Notes: generated from the sequence alone by a model not told the origin. A stretch of DNA of 52,437 bases from Treponema sp. (GCA_024693715.1 JAILKS010000059.1:1-52437); one strand, 5' to 3'. Counted from the first letter of the stretch, positions 33,827 to 41,592 are shown. Numbers and translations are program-made.

Positions 33827-33844
33827 GTTACTAAATATAGTAAC
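33827..33844. promoter_or_regulatory. GTTACT-N6-AGTAAC operator downstream of the paaK start site
   Basis: A perfect site starting 21 bases after the previous one (two helical turns), compatible with cooperative binding on one DNA face. Confidence 0.65.
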
Positions 33845-33860
33845 AGTAATGGAGTATAAT

Positions 33861-35105
33861 ATGAAAATGACAGAAACACAGTTAGAATTAATAAGAGAAC
33901 AGATCCGCAGAGTAAAAAAATGCGGTAATCCCTTCTATACAGAAAGATTTAAGAACGTAGAACCGGAAGATATTAAAACACAGGAAGATTTTGAAAACCT
34001 CGTACCTTTCTGTTCAAAGCAGGATTTACGCGATGCATATCCTCTTGGACTTGCAGCTGTTCCTGAAGATGAAATTGTTCGTATTCATTCTTCCAGCGGA
34101 ACAACCGGTTCGCCTGTAATTATTCCATATACAAAGAAAGACGTTGAAGACTGGGCAATTATGTTTTCCCGTTGTTACGAAATGGCAGGAATTACAAATA
34201 AAGACCGCATTCAGATTACACCGGGATACGGACTTTGGACCGCAGGTATTGGTTTCCAGGCTGGTTGTGAAAGACTTGGTGCCATGGCAATTCCAATGGG
34301 ACCTGGTAATACAGAAAAACAGCTTCAGATGATGCAGGACTTACAGGCAACAGTAATCTGTGCTACTTCATCATATGCCCTCTTACTTGCAGAACAGGTA
34401 GAAAAAAGAGGACTCATGAATAACATCAAACTTAAAAAAGGTGTAATCGGTTCAGAACGCTGGGGTGAAAAAATGCGCAACAGAATCTCGAGCATTCTTG
34501 GAATTGAGCTTTATGATATTTATGGTCTTACAGAATGCTATGGTCCTGGAATCGGAATCAACTGTACAAAACAGACAGAAGGAATGCACATTTTCGATGA
34601 TTATCTTTACATTGAAATTCTTGACCCTTTAACAGGAAAGCCTGTAAAAGAAGGTGAAATGGGTGAAATCACTTTAACAACTTTAGTTAAAGAAGGAGCT
34701 CCTTTGTTCCGTTTCCGCACTCATGACCTTGCTTCATTTATTCCCGGCGAATGTGACTGCGGTTCAAAATTCCCTCGTATTTCCCACATCATGGGACGCA
34801 GCGACGACATGGTAAAAGTAAAAGGAAACATCATCTTCCCAAGTACAATTGAAGATGTAATCAACTCAGTTCCTGGTGCTTCAAGTGAATACCGTGCCAT
34901 AATTGAACACGTAGACGGAAAAGACCAGATGACTGTTATTGTAGAAGTAGAAGGCGGCACAGACCGTACAGAAGTTTCTTTACAGATTCAGTACACATTC
35001 AAACAGAAGTACAACATGACTCCGGAAGTAAAGGTTGTAGGAATCGGCGAGCTTCCACGTTCAGAAAAGAAAACAAAACGTATCGAGGACCGTCGATTTA
35101 ATTAG
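33861..35105 (+). CDS. paaK: Phenylacetate-CoA ligase family
   Basis: This AMP-forming ligase activates phenylacetate or indoleacetate to the CoA thioester. The 414 residues from the ATG at 33861 (GGAG ribosome site) carry 'RIHSSSGTTGSPVIIPYT' (AMP-binding P-loop), 'YDIYGLTECYGPGIGINC', 'GEITLTTLVKEGAPLFRFRTHDL' and the C-terminal 'GRSDDMVKVKGNIIFPSTIEDV' with a catalytic Lys near the end. It is divergent from the transporter operon and shares its operator motif, as does iorAB. The trio suggests uptake and fermentation of aromatic amino acids, with the ligase working on the aryl-acetyl-CoA/aryl-acetate step. Confidence 0.92.
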   Translation: MKMTETQLELIREQIRRVKKCGNPFYTERFKNVEPEDIKTQEDFENLVPFCSKQDLRDAYPLGLAAVPEDEIVRIHSSSGTTGSPVIIPYTKKDVEDWAIMFSRCYEMAGITNKDRIQITPGYGLWTAGIGFQAGCERLGAMAIPMGPGNTEKQLQMMQDLQATVICATSSYALLLAEQVEKRGLMNNIKLKKGVIGSERWGEKMRNRISSILGIELYDIYGLTECYGPGIGINCTKQTEGMHIFDDYLYIEILDPLTGKPVKEGEMGEITLTTLVKEGAPLFRFRTHDLASFIPGECDCGSKFPRISHIMGRSDDMVKVKGNIIFPSTIEDVINSVPGASSEYRAIIEHVDGKDQMTVIVEVEGGTDRTEVSLQIQYTFKQKYNMTPEVKVVGIGELPRSEKKTKRIEDRRFN

Positions 35106-35155
35106 GAAACTTATTAACTTTTAGCATTCTTTTTATTATAATTTTATAAACTGGA

Positions 35156-35707
35156 ATGATAAATACTGATAAGAATTTTTCCTCTTTGCCGGGATCTGAA
35201 AATAAAAATGTTTCTCAAAAGCAGAAAATTCGTCGTGTGCTTGGAATTGATCCCGGTCTTGCGAACACTGGCTTTGGAGTAATTGATTTTTGTGACGGTC
35301 GTTACAGGATGGTCAGTTATGGCTGTATCACTACCGATAAAGAAGCTCCTCACGGCGAAAGACTTTTGACAATTTATAACAGGCTGTGTGCGGTTATCGA
35401 TGAGTTTAAACCTGATGAAGCGGGCATGGAAACACTTTATTTTGCCAGAAATGCAAAATCTGCAATGGGTGTAAGTGAAGCGCGCGGGGTTGTGACTCTT
35501 TGTCTTTATCAGCATGACATAAAGTTTGGTGAATATACTCCGAATCAGATTAAAATAGCGGTAAGCGGAACACAGTCAGCAGATAAAGAAACTGTTCAGC
35601 AATATGTGAAAGTTTTATTGGGATTAAAAAATGTTCCAAAGCCTGATCATGCTGCCGATGCGCTTGCAGGTGCAATCACACATCTTCATTATAACGGCAG
35701 ATTGTAA
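35156..35707 (+). CDS. ruvC: Holliday junction resolvase RuvC
   Basis: This endonuclease resolves four-way junctions together with RuvAB. The protein has 183 residues. 'VLGIDPGLANTGFGVIDF' holds the first catalytic Asp (about residue 31), 'AGMETLYFARNAKSAMGVSEARGV' the Glu and DNA-binding face, and 'KPDHAADALAGAITH' the last acidic pair. The first 25 residues (polar, Lys/Ser-rich) are an extension compared with most RuvC proteins. No better start is apparent, and no clear Shine-Dalgarno exists. TATAAT/TATAAA elements lie 5-13 bases upstream, so the message may have almost no leader. Confidence 0.92.
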   Translation: MINTDKNFSSLPGSENKNVSQKQKIRRVLGIDPGLANTGFGVIDFCDGRYRMVSYGCITTDKEAPHGERLLTIYNRLCAVIDEFKPDEAGMETLYFARNAKSAMGVSEARGVVTLCLYQHDIKFGEYTPNQIKIAVSGTQSADKETVQQYVKVLLGLKNVPKPDHAADALAGAITHLHYNGRL

Positions 35708-35762
35708 ATCATTTTAAAATCCCCTTAAGTTATGATATAATATTGAAAAAAGAGGTGAAAAA

Positions 35763-36515
35763 ATGAATTTTGCACAATGGTTTTATAATTTAAAACCGGT
35801 AATTTATTATGTAATATGTTTGATTGTTTCAGGATGTTTAATTCAGGGAATATTTATCGCAGTTGAACATAAGGAAAAATTTATTCTGGCAGATGTACTG
35901 AAAGGATGTGCATCTGTTATTTTTTGTATAATCGGTATTTTAGGCTACATGTCTTTGTTCAAAAGATATACTGTTCTTACAGACGGCTCTGATTTTAAGG
36001 CGGCAAAGCTGATTGTCTGCGGTTTGATTTTTGGTGCCGTTGGAGATATCCTTTTGAATCTTCGCTTTGTTTTTGAAAAGAACGGGAAGAAAATATTTCT
36101 TGCGGGAATCGCTGCTTTTCTGACAGGACATATTTTGTATTTAGTTTCCATCATCCCTTTTTCAAAATCACTTATTGTAAGCTGCATTTGCGGTGTTGCT
36201 GCTGCTGCAATTATTTTAGTTATCGTTTTGAGTAAATTTAAAGTTTCTCTGGCGTTTAAGATTTTTGGAATCATTTATGTAGGAAGCGTTGTTTTAATGA
36301 CATCAATTGCCGTTGGAAACTGTATCACTTCTGATTTTTCGTGCGGTTATCTTGTTTTTGCGCTTGGAGCAATTTTATTTACTTTAAGTGATGTAATTTT
36401 GATTTTTAATACGTTCGGTGATAAAACTCTTTTTCCTTTGCGTATATTAAATCTTTCTTTATATTATCTCGGTCAGATTCTGATAGCGTTCAGTTTGTTT
36501 TTGCTCTGGTATTAA
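35763..36515 (+). CDS. YhhN-family membrane protein (lysoplasmalogenase-like)
   Basis: The 250-residue protein has about eight hydrophobic helices. Family-like polar signatures lie within helices: 'LIFGAVGDILLN' (Gly-Asp), 'FLTGHILYLVS' (His) and 'ILFTLSDVILIFN' (Ser-Asp). These match the YhhN/TMEM86 family, some members of which hydrolyse lysoplasmalogen vinyl-ether bonds. The first 80 residues carry an extra helix pair. An AGAGGTG ribosome site lies upstream. It stands between ruvC and glycerate kinase on the same strand. Substrate is inferred only from the family. Confidence 0.75.
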   Translation: MNFAQWFYNLKPVIYYVICLIVSGCLIQGIFIAVEHKEKFILADVLKGCASVIFCIIGILGYMSLFKRYTVLTDGSDFKAAKLIVCGLIFGAVGDILLNLRFVFEKNGKKIFLAGIAAFLTGHILYLVSIIPFSKSLIVSCICGVAAAAIILVIVLSKFKVSLAFKIFGIIYVGSVVLMTSIAVGNCITSDFSCGYLVFALGAILFTLSDVILIFNTFGDKTLFPLRILNLSLYYLGQILIAFSLFLLWY

Positions 36516-36540
36516 TTTATAGGGATAAAAAGGTCTTGAT

Positions 36541-37638
36541 ATGAAAAAAGTTTTAGTAGCTCCAGACTCGTTTAAAGGAAGTCTTAGCGCAAGTGATTTT
36601 TGTGATGTATTTACTTCGGCATTAAAAGAAGTTCAGCCTGAGACGGATGTTAGTTCTTTACCCATTGCAGACGGCGGGGAAGGAACTTTGGAATGCATCA
36701 AAAATGCCATAGATTGTAAAATAAGTTATTGTGTTGTTCAGAATTCTTTGTACGAAGAAGTTGAAGTTCCTGTTGCTTTTATAGACGGCGGAAGAACAGC
36801 GATTATCGAAAGTGCTCTTTCAAACGGACTTCCTTTAATCAAGGGAAGAGAAAATCCTCTTATAACCAGTACTTATGGTGTGGGGCAGATGATTGGCTAT
36901 GCCGTAGACATGGGTGCAAAAAAAATAATTTTAACTTTGGGCGGAAGCTCTACAAACGACTGCGGTATGGGACTTTTAGCTGCTTTGGGTGCCTGCTTTT
37001 ATGATAAGGATGGAGTTGCCTTTGTACCAACCGGCGGAACTTTGAGCAATATAAAGGATTTTGATTTAAGCATGATGTATCCTCGTTTAATCGGGGCAAG
37101 CTTTGAAGCAATGTGTGATGTAAAAAATCCTTTGTGCGGAGAGCAGGGCTGTTCAAAAATCTTTGCGCCACAAAAGGGTGCTGATGAAAAAATGGTACAG
37201 GTTTTAGAAGAAGGCTGTATGCATGTGGCACAGATGTTTAAAGGCATGAGAGACCAGGATTTTTCTTTGTGCGAAGGTGCTGGGGCTGCAGGCGGGCTTG
37301 GTTTTGCAGTTCTTGCAGGTTTAATGGGAAAGCTTAAAAGAGGAATTGATTCAGTTTTAGAAATCTGTAAGTTTAGTGAGCTTGCAGAAGATTCTGATAT
37401 AATCGTAACTGGCGAAGGCTCACTTGATGTACAAAGCTTAATGGGAAAAGCTATTGGCGGAATCATCAAAAAAAGTATGGGGAAACCTGTTTATATTTTT
37501 GCAGGACGTGTAAAAGAAAATCTAAGTTTACCTTCAAATGTAAAGGTTTTTGAAATAAGTAAGGGGCAGGAGCTTGAATACGCTTTGATCCATGCAAAAG
37601 AAAATTTAAAAGAGGCTGTAAAAAAGGCTTTTAAATAG
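36541..37638 (+). CDS. glxK: Glycerate kinase (GlxK/GarK type)
   Basis: It phosphorylates D-glycerate with ATP, giving 2-phosphoglycerate in GarK/GlxK relatives. The 365 residues show the class II-like family opening 'KVLVAPDSFKGSLSASDF', then 'PIADGGEGTLECI', 'ILTLGGSSTNDCGMGLLAALG' and 'EGAGAAGGLGFAVLAGLMG', with 'DIIVTGEGSLDVQSLMGKAIGGI' near the C-terminus. Length and motif order are normal. An AAGG-like ribosome site lies upstream, 25 bases after the YhhN gene. There is no adjacent glyoxylate or sugar-acid gene to indicate the source of glycerate. Confidence 0.92.
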   Translation: MKKVLVAPDSFKGSLSASDFCDVFTSALKEVQPETDVSSLPIADGGEGTLECIKNAIDCKISYCVVQNSLYEEVEVPVAFIDGGRTAIIESALSNGLPLIKGRENPLITSTYGVGQMIGYAVDMGAKKIILTLGGSSTNDCGMGLLAALGACFYDKDGVAFVPTGGTLSNIKDFDLSMMYPRLIGASFEAMCDVKNPLCGEQGCSKIFAPQKGADEKMVQVLEEGCMHVAQMFKGMRDQDFSLCEGAGAAGGLGFAVLAGLMGKLKRGIDSVLEICKFSELAEDSDIIVTGEGSLDVQSLMGKAIGGIIKKSMGKPVYIFAGRVKENLSLPSNVKVFEISKGQELEYALIHAKENLKEAVKKAFK

Positions 37639-37667
37639 TTTTCACTTTGGAGTTTTAACTTTATAAT
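37639..37667 (+). promoter_or_regulatory. ruvA promoter (leaderless architecture)
   Basis: TTTTCA, 17 bases, TATAAT (37662-37667), then TAAGAT and the ATG at 37674. No Shine-Dalgarno; transcription would begin on the ATG. Confidence 0.5.
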
Positions 37668-37673
37668 TAAGAT

Positions 37674-38288
37674 ATGTTTAATTCAATCACTGGAATAATT
37701 ACTGCAAAGCTTCCCAAACAGGTTTTTTTGGATAATAACGGCGTTGAATGGGATTTATGTGTTCCCGACAGCAACCTTGATCTTCTTCCGCCTGTTGGAA
37801 GTGAAGCAAAAATCTATACATGGCTTTGCCACACAGATATGCTCATGTGCCTTTACGGTTTTGCAAGTGCAGAAGAACGCTCGCTTTTTTTGGACCTTTT
37901 AAAAGTAGACGGGGTTGGTCCTAAGGGAGCTGTAAAAATCATGTCTTCTGTTAGTACAAGCCGTCTTACAGAGGTTTTGGAAAACGGTGATATTGAAATG
38001 CTTGAAGCGATCCCGGGCATTGGTAAAAAGACTGCCGGAAAGATGATGCTTACATTAAAGGGCAAATTAAAGCTTTCGGAAAATTCTTCAACTGTGCGCA
38101 TAAATATTCCTTCTCCTTATGTTGATGTAATTAATTCTCTGGCAAGCATGGGCTATGACAAAAAGATGGTTGAACAGAAGGTTTCAACTTTAGTAGAAGC
38201 ACTTTCGGCAGACACTGATTTTTCTGGAAAAAGTCAGAAAGAAAAAGAGGATATTATTTTCCGCCGTGCAATTGTGGAGCTTGCATAA
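37674..38288 (+). CDS. ruvA: Holliday junction branch-migration subunit RuvA
   Basis: It binds the four-way junction as a tetramer and loads RuvB. The 204 residues have the N-terminal OB fold ('MFNSITGIITAKLPKQVFLDNNGVEWDLCV'), 'EERSLFLDLLKVDGVGPKGAVKIMS' and 'IEMLEAIPGIGKKTAGKMMLTLKGKL' (two helix-hairpin-helix motifs), and a C-terminal domain III that contacts RuvB. ruvB follows after 37 bases with its own promoter-like element. Confidence 0.95.
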   Translation: MFNSITGIITAKLPKQVFLDNNGVEWDLCVPDSNLDLLPPVGSEAKIYTWLCHTDMLMCLYGFASAEERSLFLDLLKVDGVGPKGAVKIMSSVSTSRLTEVLENGDIEMLEAIPGIGKKTAGKMMLTLKGKLKLSENSSTVRINIPSPYVDVINSLASMGYDKKMVEQKVSTLVEALSADTDFSGKSQKEKEDIIFRRAIVELA

Positions 38289-38313
38289 ACTTTATAAAAA
38301 AGGTTTGGTTTGA

Positions 38314-38319
38314 TATAAT
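38314..38319 (+). promoter_or_regulatory. Extended -10 immediately before ruvB
   Basis: TGA-TATAAT (38311-38319) followed by six bases and the ATG at 38326. The -35 is weak. There is no Shine-Dalgarno, so this again suggests leaderless initiation. Confidence 0.5.
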
Positions 38320-38325
38320 AAAAAT

Positions 38326-39378
38326 ATGGGTGACATGGAAAAAAAAGACGAAGATTTCAGTTCAATCGTAAGGGCAGATTTAAAAGATTCCTTTGATGAT
38401 CAGGATAATAAATTAAGACCTCAGCTTTTAAAAGATTTTTTAGGGCAGGAATCGGTAAAAAATAATCTTTCTACTTTTATTCAGGCTGCAAAACAAAGAC
38501 AGGAACCCTTGGATCACCTTTTATTAATTGGTCCACCGGGTCTTGGAAAAACAACACTCGCCCAGATTACAGCCCACGAGCTTGGAGTGGATTTTAAAGT
38601 TACCTCTGCGCCAGCGCTCGATAAGCCAAAGGATTTAGCAGGCATTCTTTCTACAATTACAGAACGCACAGTATTTTTTATAGACGAAATCCATCGGTTA
38701 AAACCTGCCATAGAAGAAATGCTTTACATTGCAATGGAAGATTTTGAGCTGGACTGGATAATAGGGCAGGGTGCAGCCGCAAGAACAGTACGCATTCCAA
38801 TCCCTCCGTTTACATTAATCGGTGCCACAACAAAGGCCGGTAGTGTAAGTTCACCACTTCGTTCACGCTTTGGTTTTATTCCTCGTTTTGAATTTTACAC
38901 ACAAAATGAGCTTGCTTCGATTATTTATCGTTCAGCCGCTATTCTGGAAATTGCAATAGAAAAGGATGCAGCCTTATTATTGGCTCAGTGCTGTCGTGGA
39001 ACTCCTCGTGTTGCAAACAGAGTTTTACGCCGCATGAGGGATTTTGCACAGGTTCGCGGCCAGAAAGAAATAACAGTTCAGATTGTAGAAGAAGGATTAA
39101 AGCGCCTCGAAATAGACAAAATCGGTCTTGAAAAATACGACAGGGAAATCCTTCGTTCCATCATAGAAAACTTTGGCGGTGGTCCTGTCGGTGCAGAAAC
39201 ACTTGCCATCAGCATAGGCGAAAGCATAGATACCCTGGAAGATTATTACGAACCATACCTTATCCAGAGCGGACTTATACAAAGAACCCCTAAAGGAAGA
39301 ATCGTCACTCCTAAAGGCTATGAACACCTCGGCTTAAAAGCAGTTACTAAAGATAACGGTCAGGGATCGTTGTTCTGA
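38326..39378 (+). CDS. ruvB: Holliday junction branch-migration ATPase RuvB
   Basis: This hexameric AAA+ motor drives branch migration with RuvA. The 350 residues include 'LRPQLLKDFLGQESVKNNLSTFI', Walker A 'IGPPGLGKTTLAQI' (about residue 68), Walker B 'VFFIDEIHRLKPAIEEMLY' and sensor 1 'LIGATTKAGSVSSPLRSRFGF'. The arginine-rich 'CCRGTPRVANRVLRRMRDFA' precedes the C-terminal winged helix ending 'RGIV'-like 'KGRIVTPKGYEHLG'. The first 20 residues are an acidic extension. Together with ruvC and ruvA it completes the resolvasome in this 4-kb stretch. Confidence 0.96.
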   Translation: MGDMEKKDEDFSSIVRADLKDSFDDQDNKLRPQLLKDFLGQESVKNNLSTFIQAAKQRQEPLDHLLLIGPPGLGKTTLAQITAHELGVDFKVTSAPALDKPKDLAGILSTITERTVFFIDEIHRLKPAIEEMLYIAMEDFELDWIIGQGAAARTVRIPIPPFTLIGATTKAGSVSSPLRSRFGFIPRFEFYTQNELASIIYRSAAILEIAIEKDAALLLAQCCRGTPRVANRVLRRMRDFAQVRGQKEITVQIVEEGLKRLEIDKIGLEKYDREILRSIIENFGGGPVGAETLAISIGESIDTLEDYYEPYLIQSGLIQRTPKGRIVTPKGYEHLGLKAVTKDNGQGSLF

Positions 39379-39414
39379 ATATAAGGCAGGCTGCTTTTTT
39401 TAATATAACATCTT

Positions 39415-39636
39415 TTAGTTTTCTTCCCGGCTTTCTCTAAGGGCAGTAAGAATATCTTCGCCTTTTATATCAAAAAGAGTTTTAATTCCGGCAAAAGGAG
39501 ATTCGTTGGAAAGCTCTGGAGAAATACGAAAAACAGAACCGTCGGCCCGTTTTACAAGGACAGCTCCTTCATTTTTAGATTTATCAAGAACGGAAGCAAA
39601 ATTTTGTCTGGCTTCTGAATAGGTTATTACAAGCAT
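39415..39636 (-). CDS. Phd/YefM-family antitoxin
   Basis: The protein has 73 residues. 'LVITYSEARQNFASVLDKSKNEGAVLVKRADGSVFRI' is the N-terminal DNA-binding fold of the Phd/YefM family. The C-terminal half ('SPFAGIKTLFDIKGEDILTALRESREEN') would wrap the toxin. It overlaps the 3' end of the PIN toxin gene by 10 bases and is downstream of it, the reverse of the common antitoxin-first order. Confidence 0.82.
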   Translation of the reverse strand: MLVITYSEARQNFASVLDKSKNEGAVLVKRADGSVFRISPELSNESPFAGIKTLFDIKGEDILTALRESREEN

Positions 39637-40016
39637 ACAATTCCTCTCGCGCTGGCATTTGATTTCATTGTTTCGTCCATTGTGTATAACGGTAATGAAA
39701 GCTGTTTTGCTATTGATATATAATATGCGTCATAGGCGTAGGATTGGCTTTCACCTGCGATGACTATTGCATTGGGAATATCTGCTTGAACAAGTCTTAT
39801 TGGTATTCTTGCAAATTCATGATAGACCGAAACCCCATCGTAAATGGAAATAAGACTGCGTTTAATAAGTTTACTGATTGCATTGCCAATTTCAAATGGA
39901 ATACAATTTGGAGCAACAAGACGAGCTGTTCCAACAGTTAGCAGAACTTTGTCCTTTTCAGACTGATTCAAAAGATATTCCAGAATACAAGAAGCATCTA
40001 TTACTATTTCATTCAC
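39627..40016 (-). CDS. PIN-domain toxin (VapC-like), GTG start
   Basis: This is a predicted ribonuclease toxin. From the GTG at 40016 the 129 residues begin '(M)NEIVIDASCILEYLL', with the first catalytic Asp. Later acidic positions lie in 'NCIPFEIGNAI' (Glu) and 'AYDAYYISIAKQLSLPLYTMDETM' (two Asp plus a terminal Asp-Glu), the usual PIN order. I chose the GTG because a TTGACA-17-TACAAT promoter places the transcription start there; the longer TTG-initiated frame would run through that promoter. It overlaps the antitoxin gene and is probably autoregulated through a palindrome on its -10 box. Confidence 0.8.
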   Translation of the reverse strand: MNEIVIDASCILEYLLNQSEKDKVLLTVGTARLVAPNCIPFEIGNAISKLIKRSLISIYDGVSVYHEFARIPIRLVQADIPNAIVIAGESQSYAYDAYYISIAKQLSLPLYTMDETMKSNASARGIVCL

Positions 40017-40023
40017 AATAGCA

Positions 40024-40052
40024 ATTGTACTATTGTACAAGTAAGATGTCAA
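40024..40052 (-). promoter_or_regulatory. Toxin-antitoxin promoter with overlapping operator
   Basis: Minus strand TTGACA (40052-40047), 17 bases, TACAAT (40029-40024), then 7 bases to the GTG at 40016. A perfect palindrome TTGTAC-N4-GTACAA (40025-40040) covers the -10 box, the expected binding site of the toxin-antitoxin complex. Confidence 0.7.
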
Positions 40053-40115
40053 CAAAGAAAATATTCACTACAAAGTCAGGCGTCTTTTTTTATAGTGGAA
40101 AAAGGGAATGTGTGG

Positions 40116-40250
40116 TATAATGAATTCATTCAAAAAAGAAAAGATAATAATCGATTAATGAAGGATATTTATTGTGCGAAGAATTATTGTTTTTCTTGCA
40201 GTTTTAAATGTTTAAGTCTGCGCAAAATCCCGCTTTGGCGGGATTTTTTT
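40116..40250 (+). ncRNA. Candidate small transcript between the toxin genes and queA
   Basis: The 309-base stretch 40017-40325 holds an extended -10 promoter (TGG-TATAAT, 40113-40121) and, about 105 bases on, a strong terminator (AAAATCCCGC / GCGGGATTTT, 40224-40247, plus T run). No sizeable gene lies between them. A 13-codon GTG frame (40174-40215) with an AAGGAT upstream could be a leader peptide. The expected RNA is about 120-130 bases. Evidence is positional only. Confidence 0.35.
40224..40250 (+). terminator. Intrinsic terminator upstream of queA
   Basis: A 10-bp perfect stem AAAATCCCGC / GCGGGATTTT with a TTTG loop and following T run. Confidence 0.85.
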
Positions 40251-40325
40251 TACTTGATTCAGCCTGATTTAATTATTTTACAACCTATATAGTTAAGACT
40301 TTAGATTTATGATAATATTTCTTAT

Positions 40326-41393
40326 ATGCTAACTTCAGATTTTAATTTTGATTTACCCGAAGAACTCATTGCTCAGCATCCAAGCGGGGTGCGCGGGCAG
40401 GATAAGCTTATGGTTTTAAACCGTGCTACCGGCAAAGTTGAACATCACATGATGGATGATTTACCGGACCTTATTGAACCCGGCACTCTTATGATTTTTA
40501 ATAACAGCCGTGTTCGCCGTGCACGTGTTTACGGTATAAAAGAAACTACCGGCCGTGAAACTGAATTTATGTTTTTAAATACAATTGATAAAGAATGCTG
40601 CGTCTGGAATACCATGGTAAAATCTGCAAAAAAGCAGAAGCCTGGAATGCATTATAAATTTCCGGATGGAACTGTGGCACAGATTATCGAACACGAGGGT
40701 AATGCGGGAACTGAATTCCGTGCTTTAAAATTTGATTTTGCAATTGATGAAAACTGGTTTGAACGAAACGGACACATTCCTCTTCCGCCTTATATTAAGC
40801 GTGGCGATACGGAAGAAGATTCTGAACGCTATCAGAATGTTTATGCAACAGACACCGGTTCTGCAGCTTGTCCAACAGCAGGGCTTCATTTTACAAACGA
40901 AATGCTCAAAAGGCTTGATGAAAAGGGTATTGAACGCCGCTTTGTAACTCTTCATGTAGGGCTTGGAACTTTTTTACCTGTTCGCGAAGAAAATATTGAA
41001 AACCATAAAATGCATGAAGAATGGTACACAATTCCAAAAGAAACTGCAGATGCAATCAATAAGGCAAAAAAAGAAGGTCGTCCAGTTTTAGCAGTTGGAA
41101 CTACGAGCGTAAGAACTCTGGAAAGTGCCGCACTCGCTGAACCATCTGATGGAAAAGGTTTACAGACTGAGTGGGTAAGAGCCGGAACATCATCTACCAG
41201 TATTTTTATGTACCCGGGCTATAAGTTTAAGGTTGTAGATAAGATGTTTACAAACTTCCACACTCCGGAAAGTACTCTCATTATGTTAGTAAGTGCATTT
41301 GCCGGCCGTGAAAATATTCTTTCTGCATATAAAACTGCTGTGGAAAATAAATACAGATTCTTTAGCTACGGCGACTGTATGTTTATACGCTAG
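40326..41393 (+). CDS. queA: S-adenosylmethionine:tRNA ribosyltransferase-isomerase
   Basis: It builds epoxyqueuosine on tRNA from preQ1 using the ribosyl part of SAM. The 355 residues have the family motifs 'FDLPEELIAQHPSGVRGQDKLMVLNR', 'LMIFNNSRVRRARVYG', 'YQNVYATDTGSAACPTAGLHFT', 'HVGLGTFLPVREENIENHKMHEEWY' and 'GTTSVRTLESAA'. The end is 'TNFHTPESTLIMLVSAFAG'. A GATAAT/TAATAT -10 region lies 7-9 bases before the ATG with no Shine-Dalgarno. No tgt or other queuosine gene is adjacent. Confidence 0.96.
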   Translation: MLTSDFNFDLPEELIAQHPSGVRGQDKLMVLNRATGKVEHHMMDDLPDLIEPGTLMIFNNSRVRRARVYGIKETTGRETEFMFLNTIDKECCVWNTMVKSAKKQKPGMHYKFPDGTVAQIIEHEGNAGTEFRALKFDFAIDENWFERNGHIPLPPYIKRGDTEEDSERYQNVYATDTGSAACPTAGLHFTNEMLKRLDEKGIERRFVTLHVGLGTFLPVREENIENHKMHEEWYTIPKETADAINKAKKEGRPVLAVGTTSVRTLESAALAEPSDGKGLQTEWVRAGTSSTSIFMYPGYKFKVVDKMFTNFHTPESTLIMLVSAFAGRENILSAYKTAVENKYRFFSYGDCMFIR

Positions 41394-41474
41394 TTTTGCG
41401 GGATGTTTTTACAGAAAGTACTTGAAATTCATAATACTTACTTATATAATTTGTGCAACAAATAAAAAATTAGT

Positions 41475-41495
41475 TTGCGTCGCAAGCTTTATAAT
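41475..41495 (+). promoter_or_regulatory. Probable guaB promoter region
   Basis: A TATAAT -10 (41490-41495) is preceded by a short palindrome TTGCG-T-CGCAA (41475-41485) that could be an operator. This predicts a leader of about 90 bases. Confidence 0.4.
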
Positions 41496-41530
41496 AGTTT
41501 TTTTTTCCTGCATTAACTTGTGGGTTAAAA

Positions 41531-41572
41531 AAAAAAGGTCTAAAGGATTTTTTAATAGCCTTTGCCTTTTTT
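41531..41572 (+). terminator. Terminator-like hairpin in the guaB leader
   Basis: An A/G-rich arm (two blocks ending GG) pairs with CCTTT and CCTTTTTT across a 12-base loop and ends in a T run. The GAGAGGAG ribosome site follows directly. A smaller hairpin TTAAC / GTTAA sits at 41513-41528. It may attenuate guaB or simply end the queA message. Confidence 0.45.
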
Positions 41573-41592
41573 GAGAGGAGATTAAAACTACT

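Noticed and set aside
33804..33860. Longer N-terminus for the paaK product
   Set aside because: This stretch is promoter -10 and operator DNA; the GGAG ribosome site favours 33861.
35137..35155. ruvC as another leaderless gene
   Set aside because: TATAAT is 13 and TATAAA 5 bases from the ATG, and neither has a convincing -35, so it was not counted with the clear cases.
40095..40292. 65-codon open frame between the toxin pair and queA
   Set aside because: It runs through a strong terminator hairpin and has no ribosome site; the region is better described as a possible small RNA.
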